Under the pieces are notes generated by a model, which saw only the letters and a list, made by a program, of their open reading frames with translations, was not told the DNA's origin and did not search any database. A DNA stretch of 64,000 nucleotides, from assembly GCF_016583985.1 (NCBI RefSeq), contig NZ_NRSD01000021.1, positions 1-64,000 of the forward strand, in the 5' to 3' direction. Positions 1-8,850 of the stretch are shown piece after piece. The stretch comes from Thiocapsa imhoffii. GTDB lineage: Bacteria > Pseudomonadota > Gammaproteobacteria > Chromatiales > Chromatiaceae. Position 1 is the first letter of the stretch. Every line of letters starts with the position of its first letter. The position numbers and the translations under genes are program-made.

Positions 1-679
1 TGAGGCGCGCCAGTGTCTGCTCCACCGGCTCGCGCAGCGCCATCGCGCGGATGAACACCATGTTGATGTCCGAGAACGGGTGGTCGTAGCCCTCGTCGAA
101 GGCCACGCCCGAAGACATGGTGAGCGCGTCCTCGATCGGCACGTCGCCATACGACGAGTCGGCCAACGCCGGCACGTAGGCGCCGATCGGGTCGCGGACG
201 GACGCGATTCGGCCTTCCTCTACGGCGATGCCGATTAATGCCGACACGACCGACTTCGCCACCGACCAGGAGGTGAAGGGCGAGGTCTCGTCGGCGCCCG
301 GGTGATAGGCCTCATGGGTGATCGCGCCACGGTGAACAACGATCAACCCGGTCGTCACCGTACGGTCGAGAAAGGCCTCGAGGTTCCGCTCGGCGCCGTC
401 GTAGCGGTAGGTGGCGGGCAAGGGGCGCGGGTCGACATCGAAGGCCCAGACGCTGCCCTCACGCGGAATCGGACGAGTTGGGAAGATCCGGTCCATTGCG
501 CGAAAGTTCTCGACCCGATGGGCCTCGGCGAACAGGGTGAATCCGGCCCAGTACGGGCTCTGCCGCAGCCAGAGGACACCGGCCAGCCCCAGCACCAGCA
601 GGCCACCCAAGCCCCACAGCGCGATGCGCACCACACGTCTTCCAAGTGTCATCGAACCAAATCCAAGGCGTCCATTCAT
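1..679 (-). CDS. Serine hydrolase, beta-lactamase class C / esterase family (partial)
   Basis: The reading frame on the minus strand opens with an ATG at 677-679 and runs 226 codons off the left edge, so the C-terminal half is missing. Residues 16-38 form one hydrophobic anchor, and the rest is predicted periplasmic. The SxxK catalytic tetrad of serine beta-lactamase-like enzymes (class C, EstB, 6-aminohexanoate-dimer hydrolase type) is seen as S-V-A-K at residues 139-142 within SWSVAKS. It is followed by the family-typical DPIGAYVPAL and IEDALTMSSGV stretches. The YxN and KTG-like motifs would lie outside the window. Substrate cannot be told. It follows the membrane protein at 783-1391 on the same strand by about 100 bp. 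Confidence 0.85.
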   Translation of the reverse strand, partial: MNGRLGFGSMTLGRRVVRIALWGLGGLLVLGLAGVLWLRQSPYWAGFTLFAEAHRVENFRAMDRIFPTRPIPREGSVWAFDVDPRPLPATYRYDGAERNLEAFLDRTVTTGLIVVHRGAITHEAYHPGADETSPFTSWSVAKSVVSALIGIAVEEGRIASVRDPIGAYVPALADSSYGDVPIEDALTMSSGVAFDEGYDHPFSDINMVFIRAMALREPVEQTLARL

Positions 680-782
680 GGCACAGCATCTTGCCTGCAG
701 CGCTGGGTTAACGCACGCTCGGCTGACTTCGCCCACCGATTCAACCGGCGCCTCGACAAGGCCGACTTGCTGCAGCGCCTTG

Positions 783-1391
783 TCAGACCCCCATACCAAT
801 TGGCGGTTGATGACCGCCCAGCATGAGCCCACTCACCGTGGACAACAAAAAGGTCATGATGAGCCCCGCAATGACGGCCCGGTGGAAGATCGGTATCGGG
901 CGCTCGCCCACATGCTTCAGGAGTTGCCAGGCCAGGAAGCCCTGGGTGGCCGTCAAGAGGATGGCTGCTACCGCCATCAATCCAAACATCGCCGCGTGGA
1001 ACGAGTCTGCGACGTTGTAGTGCGAAGGAGAGCCTGAGCCCGCCTGAAAACTGATATAGGTCACTTCGAACAGTGAGGTCAGGATGAGGGTCCAAACCAT
1101 CTTCCGGTTGGCCGGCGATACCCTCGCATGCTGGGGCAAAAGCCCCATGAACCACGCAGTGCTGAGTGAGAACAGCGCCGTGGACGCCATGAACTTCAGC
1201 GGCTTGGCCCATACGCTGACGTCCCCGATGGTGCGCGAGTCAATCACCAGCAACACGAGCGTGGGCACCATCAGGGCGAGCATCATCAGCGCATAAATCG
1301 TCAGTACGCGCTGGCGCCGCATGAGCTCGGTGATCGCTCTCCTGCCTACAAAGACCCGTGGAAGGACCATCTCTCTGCTGAAGTGGATCAA
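783..1391 (-). CDS. Five-helix integral membrane protein of unknown function, possibly 3'-truncated
   Basis: 202 residues with hydrophobic segments at about 28-50, 64-86, 97-117, 128-152 and 168-190. The block FQAGSGSPSHYN followed by FHAAMFGLM resembles a family of uncharacterised membrane proteins usually nearer 300 residues long. From memory, those relatives continue after the GGHQPP segment with a GDLR...HF...GLH stretch that I cannot find in any frame downstream, so this copy may be truncated. The start used is TTG at 1391 with AAGG about 7 bases upstream. An ATG at 1370 is an alternative. It diverges from the SDR gene across two operator-like repeats (1406-1451). Confidence 0.65.
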   Translation of the reverse strand: MIHFSREMVLPRVFVGRRAITELMRRQRVLTIYALMMLALMVPTLVLLVIDSRTIGDVSVWAKPLKFMASTALFSLSTAWFMGLLPQHARVSPANRKMVWTLILTSLFEVTYISFQAGSGSPSHYNVADSFHAAMFGLMAVAAILLTATQGFLAWQLLKHVGERPIPIFHRAVIAGLIMTFLLSTVSGLMLGGHQPPIGMGV

Positions 1392-1405
1392 GGGACACCT
1401 TGCTA

Positions 1406-1451
1406 GTTGACACCGTCAACAATGTTGTTCTAGTGTGTAGACACTGTCAAC
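1406..1451. promoter_or_regulatory. Paired TetR-type operator repeats in divergent promoter
   Basis: Two near-identical 15-bp palindromes, GTTGACACCGTCAAC (1406-1420) and GTAGACACTGTCAAC (1437-1451), are 31 bp apart start to start, i.e. about three helical turns on the same DNA face. Each contains a TTGACA-like -35 hexamer. The first, with TAGTGT at 1431-1436 (18-bp spacer), fits a promoter for the SDR gene, and the second fits one reading left. The likely ligand is the TetR protein encoded at 2300-2941 (inference). Confidence 0.6.
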
Positions 1452-1466
1452 AGCCTGGAGCGTCTG

Positions 1467-2267
1467 ATGTCCACACACCCCTCATTCTTGAACCGGTACG
1501 GCCCATGGGCATTGGTGACGGGTGCATCGGACGGCATCGGCCAGAGCTTCGCCGTGGCACTGGCCCGGCGCGGTATGGACGTGGTACTGGTCGCCCGCAG
1601 GCGAGAAAAACTCGAGTCTCTGGCCCAAAAAATGAGACAGGAGCACTCGGTTCAATGCCGGGTGGTCGCTGCTGATCTCACGACTGCCGAGGGGCTTGCC
1701 GCCGTACTGGAAGCCACGTCGGAACTGGAAGTGGGTCTCGCCGTTTGCGCAGCGGGTTTTGGCACCGCCGGCCCGTTTCTCGACGGGGACCTGGACAACG
1801 AACTCAACCTGCTGCAGTTGAACTGCGGCGCGACCACGGCATTGAGCTGGCACTTCGGCAAGCGGCTTGCGACGCGCGGACAGGGCGGCCTGATCCTGCT
1901 GAGTTCGATCGTCGCCTTTCAAGGTGTACCCCGTTCAGCCCACTATGCTGCCAGCAAGGCCTATGTCCAGACCCTTGCGGAAGGTTTGCAGCTTGAGTGG
2001 CGAGGCCGTGGGATCGATGTGTTGGCCGTAGCGCCGGGGCCGGTGAACACGGGTTTTGCCAGCCGATCCCAATTGAACATGGGGAAAGCGGAGAGCCCGG
2101 ACGTGGTAGCCGAACAGAGTCTGAAGGGGCTCGGCCGGGGCGGCACGGTGCGCCCGGGCATGCTGTCCAAGTTGTTGGGCTACTCGTTGGCCATGACTCC
2201 GCGCTGGGGTCGCACCCGAATCATGGGCCTGGTGATGCGAGGCATGACCAGGCACCAGCACGCCTGA
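1467..2267 (+). CDS. Short-chain dehydrogenase/reductase (SDR)
   Basis: 266 residues of a classical Rossmann-fold NAD(P)H oxidoreductase. TGASDGIG (residues 18-25) is the nucleotide-binding TGxxxGxG motif, VARRRE follows beta-2 and suggests NADPH preference. CAAG replaces the usual NNAG, and the catalytic set is S146/S147 with Y160-A-A-S-K164. This resembles the ketoacyl-reductase-like (YqjQ/DltE) branch of SDRs, and the substrate is unknown. The ATG is preceded by GGAG at 1457-1460. It is followed 32 bp later by a TetR regulator and lies downstream of paired operator repeats, so the SDR and tetR probably form one autoregulated unit. Confidence 0.9.
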   Translation: MSTHPSFLNRYGPWALVTGASDGIGQSFAVALARRGMDVVLVARRREKLESLAQKMRQEHSVQCRVVAADLTTAEGLAAVLEATSELEVGLAVCAAGFGTAGPFLDGDLDNELNLLQLNCGATTALSWHFGKRLATRGQGGLILLSSIVAFQGVPRSAHYAASKAYVQTLAEGLQLEWRGRGIDVLAVAPGPVNTGFASRSQLNMGKAESPDVVAEQSLKGLGRGGTVRPGMLSKLLGYSLAMTPRWGRTRIMGLVMRGMTRHQHA

Positions 2268-2299
2268 CCGGCCAAGACCACTTCGCGAGAAACCGCCCC

Positions 2300-2941
2300 A
2301 TGCCCACAGCGAAAGCCAAACCAACCGATCTGAAAGAAGCGTGTGTCCAGGCCGCTCACGAAGTCATTGCCGAGCACGGTGTGGAAGGCCTGAGCATGCG
2401 TGACGTGGCACGCAAACTGGGGATTTCCCATCAGGCACCCTACCGGCACTTCGAGAGCCGCGATCATCTGCTGGCTGAAATCATGCGTCGATGTTTTGCC
2501 GATTTCGCACTGCACCTGGATCAACGCCCTCCCAGCACCGAGCCGCACGCGAATCTGGAGGGGATGGGAGAAGCCTATCTGTCGTATGCAGAGCTCAAGC
2601 CTCTGGAGTACCGGTTGATGTTCGGCACGCCTTGGCCGGAACCCGCGCAGCACCCGGATCTGGTCAAGCACGCCCTACACGCCTTCGACATCTTGCGCGA
2701 CAGCTTGCGGAGGATGCATGGCGACGGCCCAGGTCGACGGGCCCAGGCCGACCTGGACGCCTTGTTTATTTGGTCCACGTTGCATGGCATGGCCAGCATC
2801 AAGCAGGCCAACGTGATGCAACACCTCGAGCTCGAGCCCGATGTCATGGACCGCTTCAAGGCGGACTTGATGGCCAAGATCGGTATCGCCCTTGCTGGAG
2901 GAGAAGCGACAAACAGCGCATCCGAGAAGGCGAAGCGATGA
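2300..2941 (+). CDS. TetR/AcrR family regulator with WHG-type C-terminal domain
   Basis: 213 residues. Residues about 11-60 form the TetR helix-turn-helix (IAEHGVEGLSMRDVARKLG, then HQAPYRHFESRDHLL). The C-terminal half contains PLEYRLMFGTPWP and a W-S-T-L-H-G stretch typical of the WHG (TetR_C_33) ligand domain. The ATG at 2300 is chosen because the longer upstream frame lies inside the SDR gene. It probably binds the palindromes at 1406-1451 and controls the SDR gene, itself and perhaps the downstream efflux operon. Its stop codon overlaps the next small ORF by ATGA. Confidence 0.88.
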   Translation: MPTAKAKPTDLKEACVQAAHEVIAEHGVEGLSMRDVARKLGISHQAPYRHFESRDHLLAEIMRRCFADFALHLDQRPPSTEPHANLEGMGEAYLSYAELKPLEYRLMFGTPWPEPAQHPDLVKHALHAFDILRDSLRRMHGDGPGRRAQADLDALFIWSTLHGMASIKQANVMQHLELEPDVMDRFKADLMAKIGIALAGGEATNSASEKAKR

Positions 2942-3045
2942 CACTGACGAGGCTTTTGGCGCTGGGTGGCATCAGCGTCACGATGATCGGGTGCGCGGCC
3001 TTCAACTACGTTGAGTGCGAGGCAGTCGCTGCCAGCGCTGGTTGA
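2938..3045 (+). pseudogene. Lipoprotein signal-peptide remnant (35 codons)
   Basis: A 35-codon frame begins in an ATGA overlap with the tetR stop, so it is translationally placed like a real operon gene. Its first 19 residues, MTLTRLLALGGISVTMIGC, are a lipoprotein signal with a lipobox-like end. The frame then stops after 16 more residues. The 196 bp from here to 3242 carry no recognisable continuation in any frame. I read it as the 5' stump of a deleted lipoprotein gene, although a genuine mini-lipoprotein cannot be excluded. Confidence 0.4.
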
Positions 3046-3241
3046 ACATCTTCGGCGTGCCGGTGTGTCTGGACCCATCGACTCGAACCCTGGTGCTTGC
3101 GTGCCAGATGGGCGGAGGCCACCTGGGCCCAGCGCCGCCGTTGTCTCCACGGGCTGATTGGGGAGCCTCACACGTGCGGTCTGTCTCGACGGTCCGGCGG
3201 ACACGGTTGTTTGGGAATACTGCAAGCGGGCGGAGGTGTTT

Positions 3242-4315
3242 ATGGGGGCCTTGAGCCGCTCGATGGGTATTGCGGGACTGGCGTTGGTCGGTGCGCTCAG
3301 CGGATGCGTAGACCACGCCGGCTCGGTGCCGGCGCTGCAGCCACCGGAGATGGCCGTGCGGGCCATGGCGGCGCAGTCCCTCGAGGACACACGTGTTCTC
3401 CACTTCGCCGGGGTGGTGGAATCCCGGGAGCGGGCCACGCTGACGTTCCAGGTCGGCGGCGTGCTGCGCGAACGCGTCGTCGAACTGGGCCAGAGAGTGA
3501 CCATGGGGCAGCCGCTGGCCCAGTTGTTCAATCCTGAACTGGACCCGGCACGTGACGTGGCCCGGGAACGCTTGCGGGAGGTGGAGGCCGAGGCTGAGCA
3601 GGCCCGGGGTGATCTGATCCGCGCCCAGCAGTTGTTCGAGCGCGGCGTGCTGGCGGAACAGGAACGCGATCGGCAGGCCGCCCGGCTCGATGCACTGGAG
3701 GCGTCCATGGGCAGCGCCCGCGCGAGTCTGCGCCAGAGTGAGCAACTGCAACAGGAAACGCGCCTGTTCGCCCCGTTTGCCGGAATCGTAGAGACGGTGT
3801 TTGCGGAACCCGGGGAGTACGTGGGGGCCGGCCAGCCGGTGGTCCGACTGGCGGCCGCAGACGGGCTGAAGGTCGAGGTGACGGTGCCGGCACGGATGCT
3901 GGACGGCCTTCGGGTGGGCGACACGATTCCAGTCGGGAGCCCCCTCGAAGGCTGGAGCGGCCAGGGCCGGGTGACGGAAATCGGTGCCAGCGGTTCCGAG
4001 GGTCGCGTGCTCTACCCCCTGGTGGTGGGCCTGAACGGCGTCCCCGCGCGGGCCGGCGACGCCGTGGAAGTGATCCTGACCGACCGTCGGCCAGCTTTCG
4101 TGGCAGTGCCGTTCCAGGCGGTGATGCGGTCCGCTAACGGGCTTGCGGTGTTCCGGGTCGAGGGTGGACAGGTGCGGCGGGTACCGGTGACCGTGACTCG
4201 GGTGCAGGGAGAATGGGCCCTGCTGGAGGATGGCGCACTGCAGGTCGGGGACGCGGTGGTGTACTCTGGCCTGACCCGGCTCGCGGACCGCGATGCCGTG
4301 AGATTGCTGCCATGA
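3242..4315 (+). CDS. RND efflux periplasmic adaptor (membrane fusion protein), lipoprotein
   Basis: 357 residues from an ATG at 3242 with GGAGG six bases upstream; the signal ends in LSGC, a lipobox, so the protein is anchored to the outer face of the inner membrane. Order: first lipoyl half with FQVGGVLRERVVELGQRVTMGQPLAQL, a coiled-coil hairpin at about 105-165 (EVEAEAEQARGDL, ERDRQAARLDALEAS), second lipoyl half LFAPFAGIVETVFAEPGEYV, then the beta-barrel and membrane-proximal domains. It is the adaptor for the pump encoded immediately downstream, with which it overlaps by ATGA. No outer-membrane channel gene is present locally, so a shared TolC is presumably used. Confidence 0.92.
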   Translation: MGALSRSMGIAGLALVGALSGCVDHAGSVPALQPPEMAVRAMAAQSLEDTRVLHFAGVVESRERATLTFQVGGVLRERVVELGQRVTMGQPLAQLFNPELDPARDVARERLREVEAEAEQARGDLIRAQQLFERGVLAEQERDRQAARLDALEASMGSARASLRQSEQLQQETRLFAPFAGIVETVFAEPGEYVGAGQPVVRLAAADGLKVEVTVPARMLDGLRVGDTIPVGSPLEGWSGQGRVTEIGASGSEGRVLYPLVVGLNGVPARAGDAVEVILTDRRPAFVAVPFQAVMRSANGLAVFRVEGGQVRRVPVTVTRVQGEWALLEDGALQVGDAVVYSGLTRLADRDAVRLLP

Positions 4316-7300
4316 TCTCCTGGTTGCAGCACCGGGTGCGCCTGATCGGACTGGTGGTGGCGGCGCTCAGCGTGTTGGGACTGTTGTCCTACCTGACCAT
4401 GGCGCGTCAGGAGGACCCCAGCTTTCCCTATCGGGCCGGGTTGATCACGGTGCCGTATGCCGGCGCCACGGCCGAGGCGGTCGAACGTCTGGTACTGACC
4501 CCACTGAGCGATGAGCTCCTCCAGGTGGAGGAAATCGACGCCTTCTCGGCCACCGCGCGCACCGGTGTGGCGTTGGTCAGCATCGGCCTCAAGGATCGCA
4601 TCTACGACACCGACGCCGCCTGGGAGCGGGTTCGGCAGGCGATGGAACGCGCACGGGCGGAGTTTCCGAGCGGGGTCGGCACCCTGACGCTGGACGATCG
4701 CCAGATCGACATCCCGGCCGTGGTGCTGGCCGTTCGTGGCGATGCCTCCCTGACTCGTCTCACGCTGGAGGCGGAGCGGCTGAAGCGTGCGCTGATGGAC
4801 CTGCCCGGGCTGTCCCGCGTCGAACTGCTGGGCGACGTGGACGAACAGATCGTGATCGCCATCCGCGATGCGGAACTGGGCCGCCTCGGCCTGAGCCCGG
4901 ATCGCCTGGCGCAGGTGCTGGCCTCCCGCAACCAGGTGATCCCCGGGGGATTCATCGTCGTCGGTGACACCCGCCTGGGGCTCCTGCCGAACACGGAATT
5001 CCCCGACCTTGAGGCTCTCCGAGGCACCCAGATCTCCCTGCCGGGCGGGGGCAGTGTGCCCCTGTCCGCGATCGCCGACCTGTGGCGGGCGCCCCGCGAG
5101 CCGGCGCAGCCCAAGGCGTGGTACGACGGGGATCAGACCGTGCTGGTGACCCTGATCGCCCAGCGCGGTCAGGTGGATGCGATTCGCTTTGGCGCCGAGT
5201 TGCGCCAACGGCTCGACGAGCTGCGCAGCGACTTCGCGCCGCTCGTGATCGACGAGATGTTCTTTCAGCCGGACCAGGTCGAACAGCGGCTCGGCGACCT
5301 CACGCGGAGCCTGCTTCTGGCGCTGCTGATCATCAACACCGTGGTGTTTGTCGGCATGGGGTGGCGCATGGGGCTGGTGGTCGCCACGATGCTGCCGCTG
5401 GTGGCCCTGATCAGCCTAGGCCTGTACAACCTGGGCGGGGGCATTCTCCACCAGATCGCGGTCATCGGGATGGTGATCTCGCTGGGGATCCTGGTCGACA
5501 ACGCGATCGTGATGGTGGAGAACATCCAGGACCGGCTCAACCGCGGCGAGGATCGCGGGCAGGCCATGGCGAATGCCGTACGCGAACTGGTGGGGCCCCT
5601 CGGGGCGGCCACGGCCACCACTCTGGCGGCCTTCGTGCCCCTGCTCCTATCCCGGGGTGCGACTGCGGATTTCACACGGGGCATCCCGGTGATGATCATG
5701 CTGACCCTGAGCATCAGCTACCTGCTGGCCGTCAGCGTGGCGCCCGTGGTGGCCGCCCGGTTCCTGCGGCCGGCACCCCGCGTACAGAGCGTCTGGATGG
5801 CGGGCCTCGCGGGTTTTCTGGCCCGACTCAGTACCGGGCACCCCTGGATGGTGATCGCGCTCGGGCTGGCCCTGCTGCTGGGTTCGCTCGCGCTGACCCC
5901 CTGGATGAAGCTGCAGTTCTTTCCCAATGCCGACCGGCCGCAGGTGGTGGTGGAACTGTATCTGACCGAGGGCACCGACCAGGCCCTCACCGAGGGGGTG
6001 GCCACGGACCTTGAGGCCGCGATTCGCGAGCGGCCCCGGGTGCGGCAGGTGCACCGGTTCGTCGGGTCCAGCGGCCCGGCCTTCTACTACAACCTGCCCC
6101 GGGCCAACGAGGCCCCGAACCAGGCCCGCCTGGTGGTGAACATGGCGAGCCTCTCGGATACCGAGGGCCTGATCCGCTGGGTGCGGGCGTACGTGGCGGA
6201 GCAGCGGCCGGAACTGGACGTGGTGGCCACCACGCTGGGTCAGGGACCGCCGCGGGTCGCCCCGATCGAGGTGCGCGTGTTCCATCCGGACGAGCGCCGC
6301 CGCATCGCCGCGGCGGAACAGATCTTCGCCTGGTTGAAGGCCATCCCTGATACTGCGGACGTGCGTCACGACATCGATCTGGGCGTGCCCGCCCTCGCGT
6401 TCGAGGTCGACGACGCCCAGGCCGCTCGCCTGGGCCTGAATCGGGCGGATGCGGCCCGGGCCCTGTTTGCACGTTCCCTCGGGCAACCGGTGGACATCTA
6501 CCGGCAGGAGGCAGATCCGATCCCGATCGTGCTGCGGACCCCGGAAGGCGTCGCGCAAACTCCCGAGCAACTGCTGTCGACCCGGGTCTTCAACGCAGCG
6601 GGGGATGCGATTCCACTGCCCGCGCTGGCCCGGGTCGAGGCGCGGTGGCTCCCCGCCACCATCCAGCAGCGCAACGGTGTGACCCTGTATACGGTGACCG
6701 CCCACCTGGAGCGGGGTGTCGGCTATAACGAGGTGTTGCGCGCCCTGGAAGCGAACATCGCGGCGGCACCCTTGCCGGCCGGTACGCGGATCGAGTTCGG
6801 GGGTGACGCCGAAGGGTCCGGGGACGCCAACCGTGCCATTGCGACCACGGCTCCCGTCGGCCTTCTGTTGTTGCTGTTCTTCCTGCTCCTGCAGTTCAAT
6901 TCCTACCGCCGGATCGGCATCATCCTCGTCACCGTTCCGCTCGCGGCAGTGGGAGTGATCCCCGGCCTGGTATTAACTGGCCAGCCATTCGGGTTCCAGT
7001 CGCTGCTCGGTGTCATCGCGCTGGTGGGCATCGTGGTGAACAACGCCATCGTGCTGATCGACCGGATCGACCAGAACCTCCGCGAGGGCCGTCCGGTGCA
7101 TGAGGCGGTGGCCGAGGCAGTCCGGCGGCGCACGCGCCCTATTCTGCTTACCACCGCCACCACCGTCGCCGGCCTGCTGCCGCTCGCGTTTTCGGCATCG
7201 ACCCTCTGGCCGCCCATGGCCTGGGCGATCATCTCCGGTCTGCTGGCCTCCACCCTATTGACCCTGCTGGTGATCCCTGCGCTCTGCTGCACGCTGATGA

Positions 7301-7350
7301 GGGCTCTAACCCAACCGACAGCAACCACGCCAGTACCATTGCATGCATGA
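4312..7350 (+). CDS. RND superfamily efflux pump permease
   Basis: 1012 residues with the AcrB-like layout: one N-terminal membrane helix, a large periplasmic loop, helices 2-6, a second loop and helices 8-12. The proton-relay region reads GILVDNAIVMVENI in helix 4. The partner segment ends GIVVNNAIVLIDRI, and TTATTVAGLLPL near the end is typical of the HAE-1/MexK-TriC class. It starts in an ATGA overlap with the adaptor gene. The last few codons (about 7328-7350) run into sequence whose other frame is ISL3 transposase, so the extreme C-terminus was probably replaced by the IS fusion. The loss lies after helix 12 and may be harmless. Confidence 0.92.
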   Translation: MISWLQHRVRLIGLVVAALSVLGLLSYLTMARQEDPSFPYRAGLITVPYAGATAEAVERLVLTPLSDELLQVEEIDAFSATARTGVALVSIGLKDRIYDTDAAWERVRQAMERARAEFPSGVGTLTLDDRQIDIPAVVLAVRGDASLTRLTLEAERLKRALMDLPGLSRVELLGDVDEQIVIAIRDAELGRLGLSPDRLAQVLASRNQVIPGGFIVVGDTRLGLLPNTEFPDLEALRGTQISLPGGGSVPLSAIADLWRAPREPAQPKAWYDGDQTVLVTLIAQRGQVDAIRFGAELRQRLDELRSDFAPLVIDEMFFQPDQVEQRLGDLTRSLLLALLIINTVVFVGMGWRMGLVVATMLPLVALISLGLYNLGGGILHQIAVIGMVISLGILVDNAIVMVENIQDRLNRGEDRGQAMANAVRELVGPLGAATATTLAAFVPLLLSRGATADFTRGIPVMIMLTLSISYLLAVSVAPVVAARFLRPAPRVQSVWMAGLAGFLARLSTGHPWMVIALGLALLLGSLALTPWMKLQFFPNADRPQVVVELYLTEGTDQALTEGVATDLEAAIRERPRVRQVHRFVGSSGPAFYYNLPRANEAPNQARLVVNMASLSDTEGLIRWVRAYVAEQRPELDVVATTLGQGPPRVAPIEVRVFHPDERRRIAAAEQIFAWLKAIPDTADVRHDIDLGVPALAFEVDDAQAARLGLNRADAARALFARSLGQPVDIYRQEADPIPIVLRTPEGVAQTPEQLLSTRVFNAAGDAIPLPALARVEARWLPATIQQRNGVTLYTVTAHLERGVGYNEVLRALEANIAAAPLPAGTRIEFGGDAEGSGDANRAIATTAPVGLLLLLFFLLLQFNSYRRIGIILVTVPLAAVGVIPGLVLTGQPFGFQSLLGVIALVGIVVNNAIVLIDRIDQNLREGRPVHEAVAEAVRRRTRPILLTTATTVAGLLPLAFSASTLWPPMAWAIISGLLASTLLTLLVIPALCCTLMRALTQPTATTPVPLHA

Positions 7351-8458
7351 TGATGATGGTTTGGGCAGTGAGATCGAACTTCGCCATTTGCCACGACTCG
7401 AATACCGAGTGCTGTTGATCTGACGCCCGAAGCGCGATCAATGCCGCTCCTGCGAAGGGCACCCAACGACAAGTCAAATCCTGTCATGGTATACACCACG
7501 TGCCTCGGTCACAAAAGCTTTCGAGCAACAGATGCTTTTGGAATGGATCAACAGCACGCTTGAGGATGAGAGCCGGAAACAGGCCATTGGCTTCGATACA
7601 CGACAAGGTATCCTCAATCGTCGGATGACGTCCAAGGTTGAGTGGGATCACATTCAAACCATTGAGGTCGCCGGGCTCGACGAGATCGCGTTGAAAACAG
7701 GACATCGTGATGTGATCGTCGTGGTCAGTGCCGATATTGATGGTGCGCTGCAGGTGATTGGCTTGCTCAGTGAGCGCACCAAAGCTGCCGTTCAGGCATT
7801 TTTTAAGAGCATTCCCAAGCGGTTACGACGTACCGTCAAGGTCATCTGCACGGATCTCTATGCCGGTTTCATTGGGGCTGCGAAAGCCGTTTTCGGAAAA
7901 CGTGTGCTCATTTGTGCAGATCGTTTTCGTATTGCTCTCCGGTATCGAGAGAGTTTTGAGACCCTACGGAAACGGGAATGGAAGCGGTAACGGCGGACGT
8001 TCACGAAATCGACATTGGATCGGTTCAAAAACGTGCATTGGCTCTTGCGCCATCGCCGCGCGGATTTCACCGACGATGAGCGTCGTATCCTCAATCGTTT
8101 GTTTGTTCACTCGCCCCAAATCAAAGACGCTCACGATGCGTGCGAAGCGCTCACCGTGATCGATGAAAGCCCTCTCTCAACAGGACAAGGAAAACGTCAA
8201 ATTCGTCGCTGGATGCGACAGGTCTCGAATCGCGGAATCAGGTGTTTCGATCGCTTTCTTGGGACGCTTGGAACGCATTTCGCTGAGATCACCAATGATT
8301 AGGTCAACCGTCAGACGAGCGGGTTTGTTGAAGGCCTCAACAATCAATTGAAAGTCCTCAAACGACGCTGTTACGGCATCACCAACCTCGCCCATTTGTA
8401 TCAAAGAGTGTGCTTAGATCTCAGCGGATACGCTCGCTTCGGCGTGAGACCAATATGA
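7328..8458 (+). pseudogene. ISL3-family transposase, 5'-truncated, three in-frame stops
   Basis: One continuous frame from about 7328 to 8458 reads an ISL3 (DDE) transposase. A zinc-finger part has LRHLPRLEYRV then CRSCEGHPTT, followed by the STLEDESRKQAIGF region, AGLDEIALKTGHRD (first catalytic Asp), CTDLYAGF (second) and SGFVEGLNNQLKVLKRRCYG with the final Glu. It is interrupted by TGA at 7421-7423, TAA at 7988-7990 and TAG at 8300-8302, with no frameshift. The N-terminal 40-50 residues and left terminal repeat are missing because the element is fused to the RND gene's 3' end. It cannot make transposase. Confidence 0.85.
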
Positions 8459-8565
8459 ATCAATGCGTTAGATTTTTCGTGTTCAGCGACTTTTCGTAGT
8501 TGATGTGTACGCAAAATATAGCGTTAAATAATTGTTTTTAAATCCTTTTTACATTCTCCTGAAAT

Positions 8566-8592
8566 CCGGGAGAGCACGGCTCTCGGAATTTT
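8566..8592 (+). terminator. Possible intrinsic terminator downstream of the ISL3 remnant
   Basis: CCGGGAGAGC, a three-base loop and GCTCTCGG form an imperfect hairpin (two-base bulge) followed by AATTTT. It sits in an AT-rich stretch (8459-8640) that holds no gene and is probably the right flank of the ISL3 element. Confidence 0.4.
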
Positions 8593-8650
8593 ATGTCATT
8601 AATTCAATAATTTAGTTCCTATACCGCCTCTCAACGCTTATCTGTCGCCC

Positions 8651-8752
8651 ACGCGATATCCCGCACCGTCAAAAAACGTTCACATCGGTTCTCTGAAATT
8701 GCCCAATTTAAGTGGCCTGGATAGAGGTTGCCGTGATGGGTTTCGAGATTGT
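8651..8752 (+). repeat. Diverged copy of the phnD promoter and start region
   Basis: About 100 bp matches 13914-14012 at roughly three quarters identity: CACGCGAT, CACCGTCAAA, TTCACATCG, TTCTCT, CAATTT, and a near-perfect GAGGTTGCCGTGATGGGTTT block across the ribosome-binding site and start codon. After about codon 5 the copies diverge, and this frame (ATG at 8736) stops at codon 12 (TAA 8769-8771). It is therefore a promoter and leader without its gene. Confidence 0.7.
8666..8699 (+). promoter_or_regulatory. Orphan Pho-box promoter
   Basis: CCGTCAAAAAACGTTCAC (8666-8683) is two 7-bp GTCA-type half-sites 11 bp apart, like the PhoB consensus CTGTCAT-N4-CTGTCAC. Exactly 10 bp further is TGAAAT (8694-8699), a 4-of-6 match to the sigma70 -10. 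This is the same geometry as at phnD. It drives no obvious protein gene; the nearest is the PRC-barrel gene at 8920, beyond a terminator-like hairpin. Confidence 0.5.
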
Positions 8753-8850
8753 TTCTCGCTACAGTCATTAATGTGCGTCAGCGTACCGAACAACGCGAGG
8801 AGCCGGCCTAAAGTAAACACCTGTTCGCCGCAAGTGCGACGAACAGTTTT
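8706..8850 (+). ncRNA. Candidate phosphate-regulated small RNA
   Basis: A transcript from the orphan Pho promoter would begin near 8706 and end at the hairpin plus TTTT at 8821-8850, about 145 nt. It would carry a ribosome-binding site and an 11-codon open reading frame (8736-8771), and then structured RNA. This is inferred from promoter and terminator placement alone; no homology to a known RNA was recognised. Confidence 0.3.

Noticed and set aside
2575..3924. 449-codon minus-strand open frame
   Set aside because: Serine/arginine-rich shadow of the tetR and adaptor genes; no domain.
7328..8458. Stop-codon readthrough or recoding in the ISL3 transposase
   Set aside because: Three different stop codons plus loss of the N-terminus indicate simple decay.
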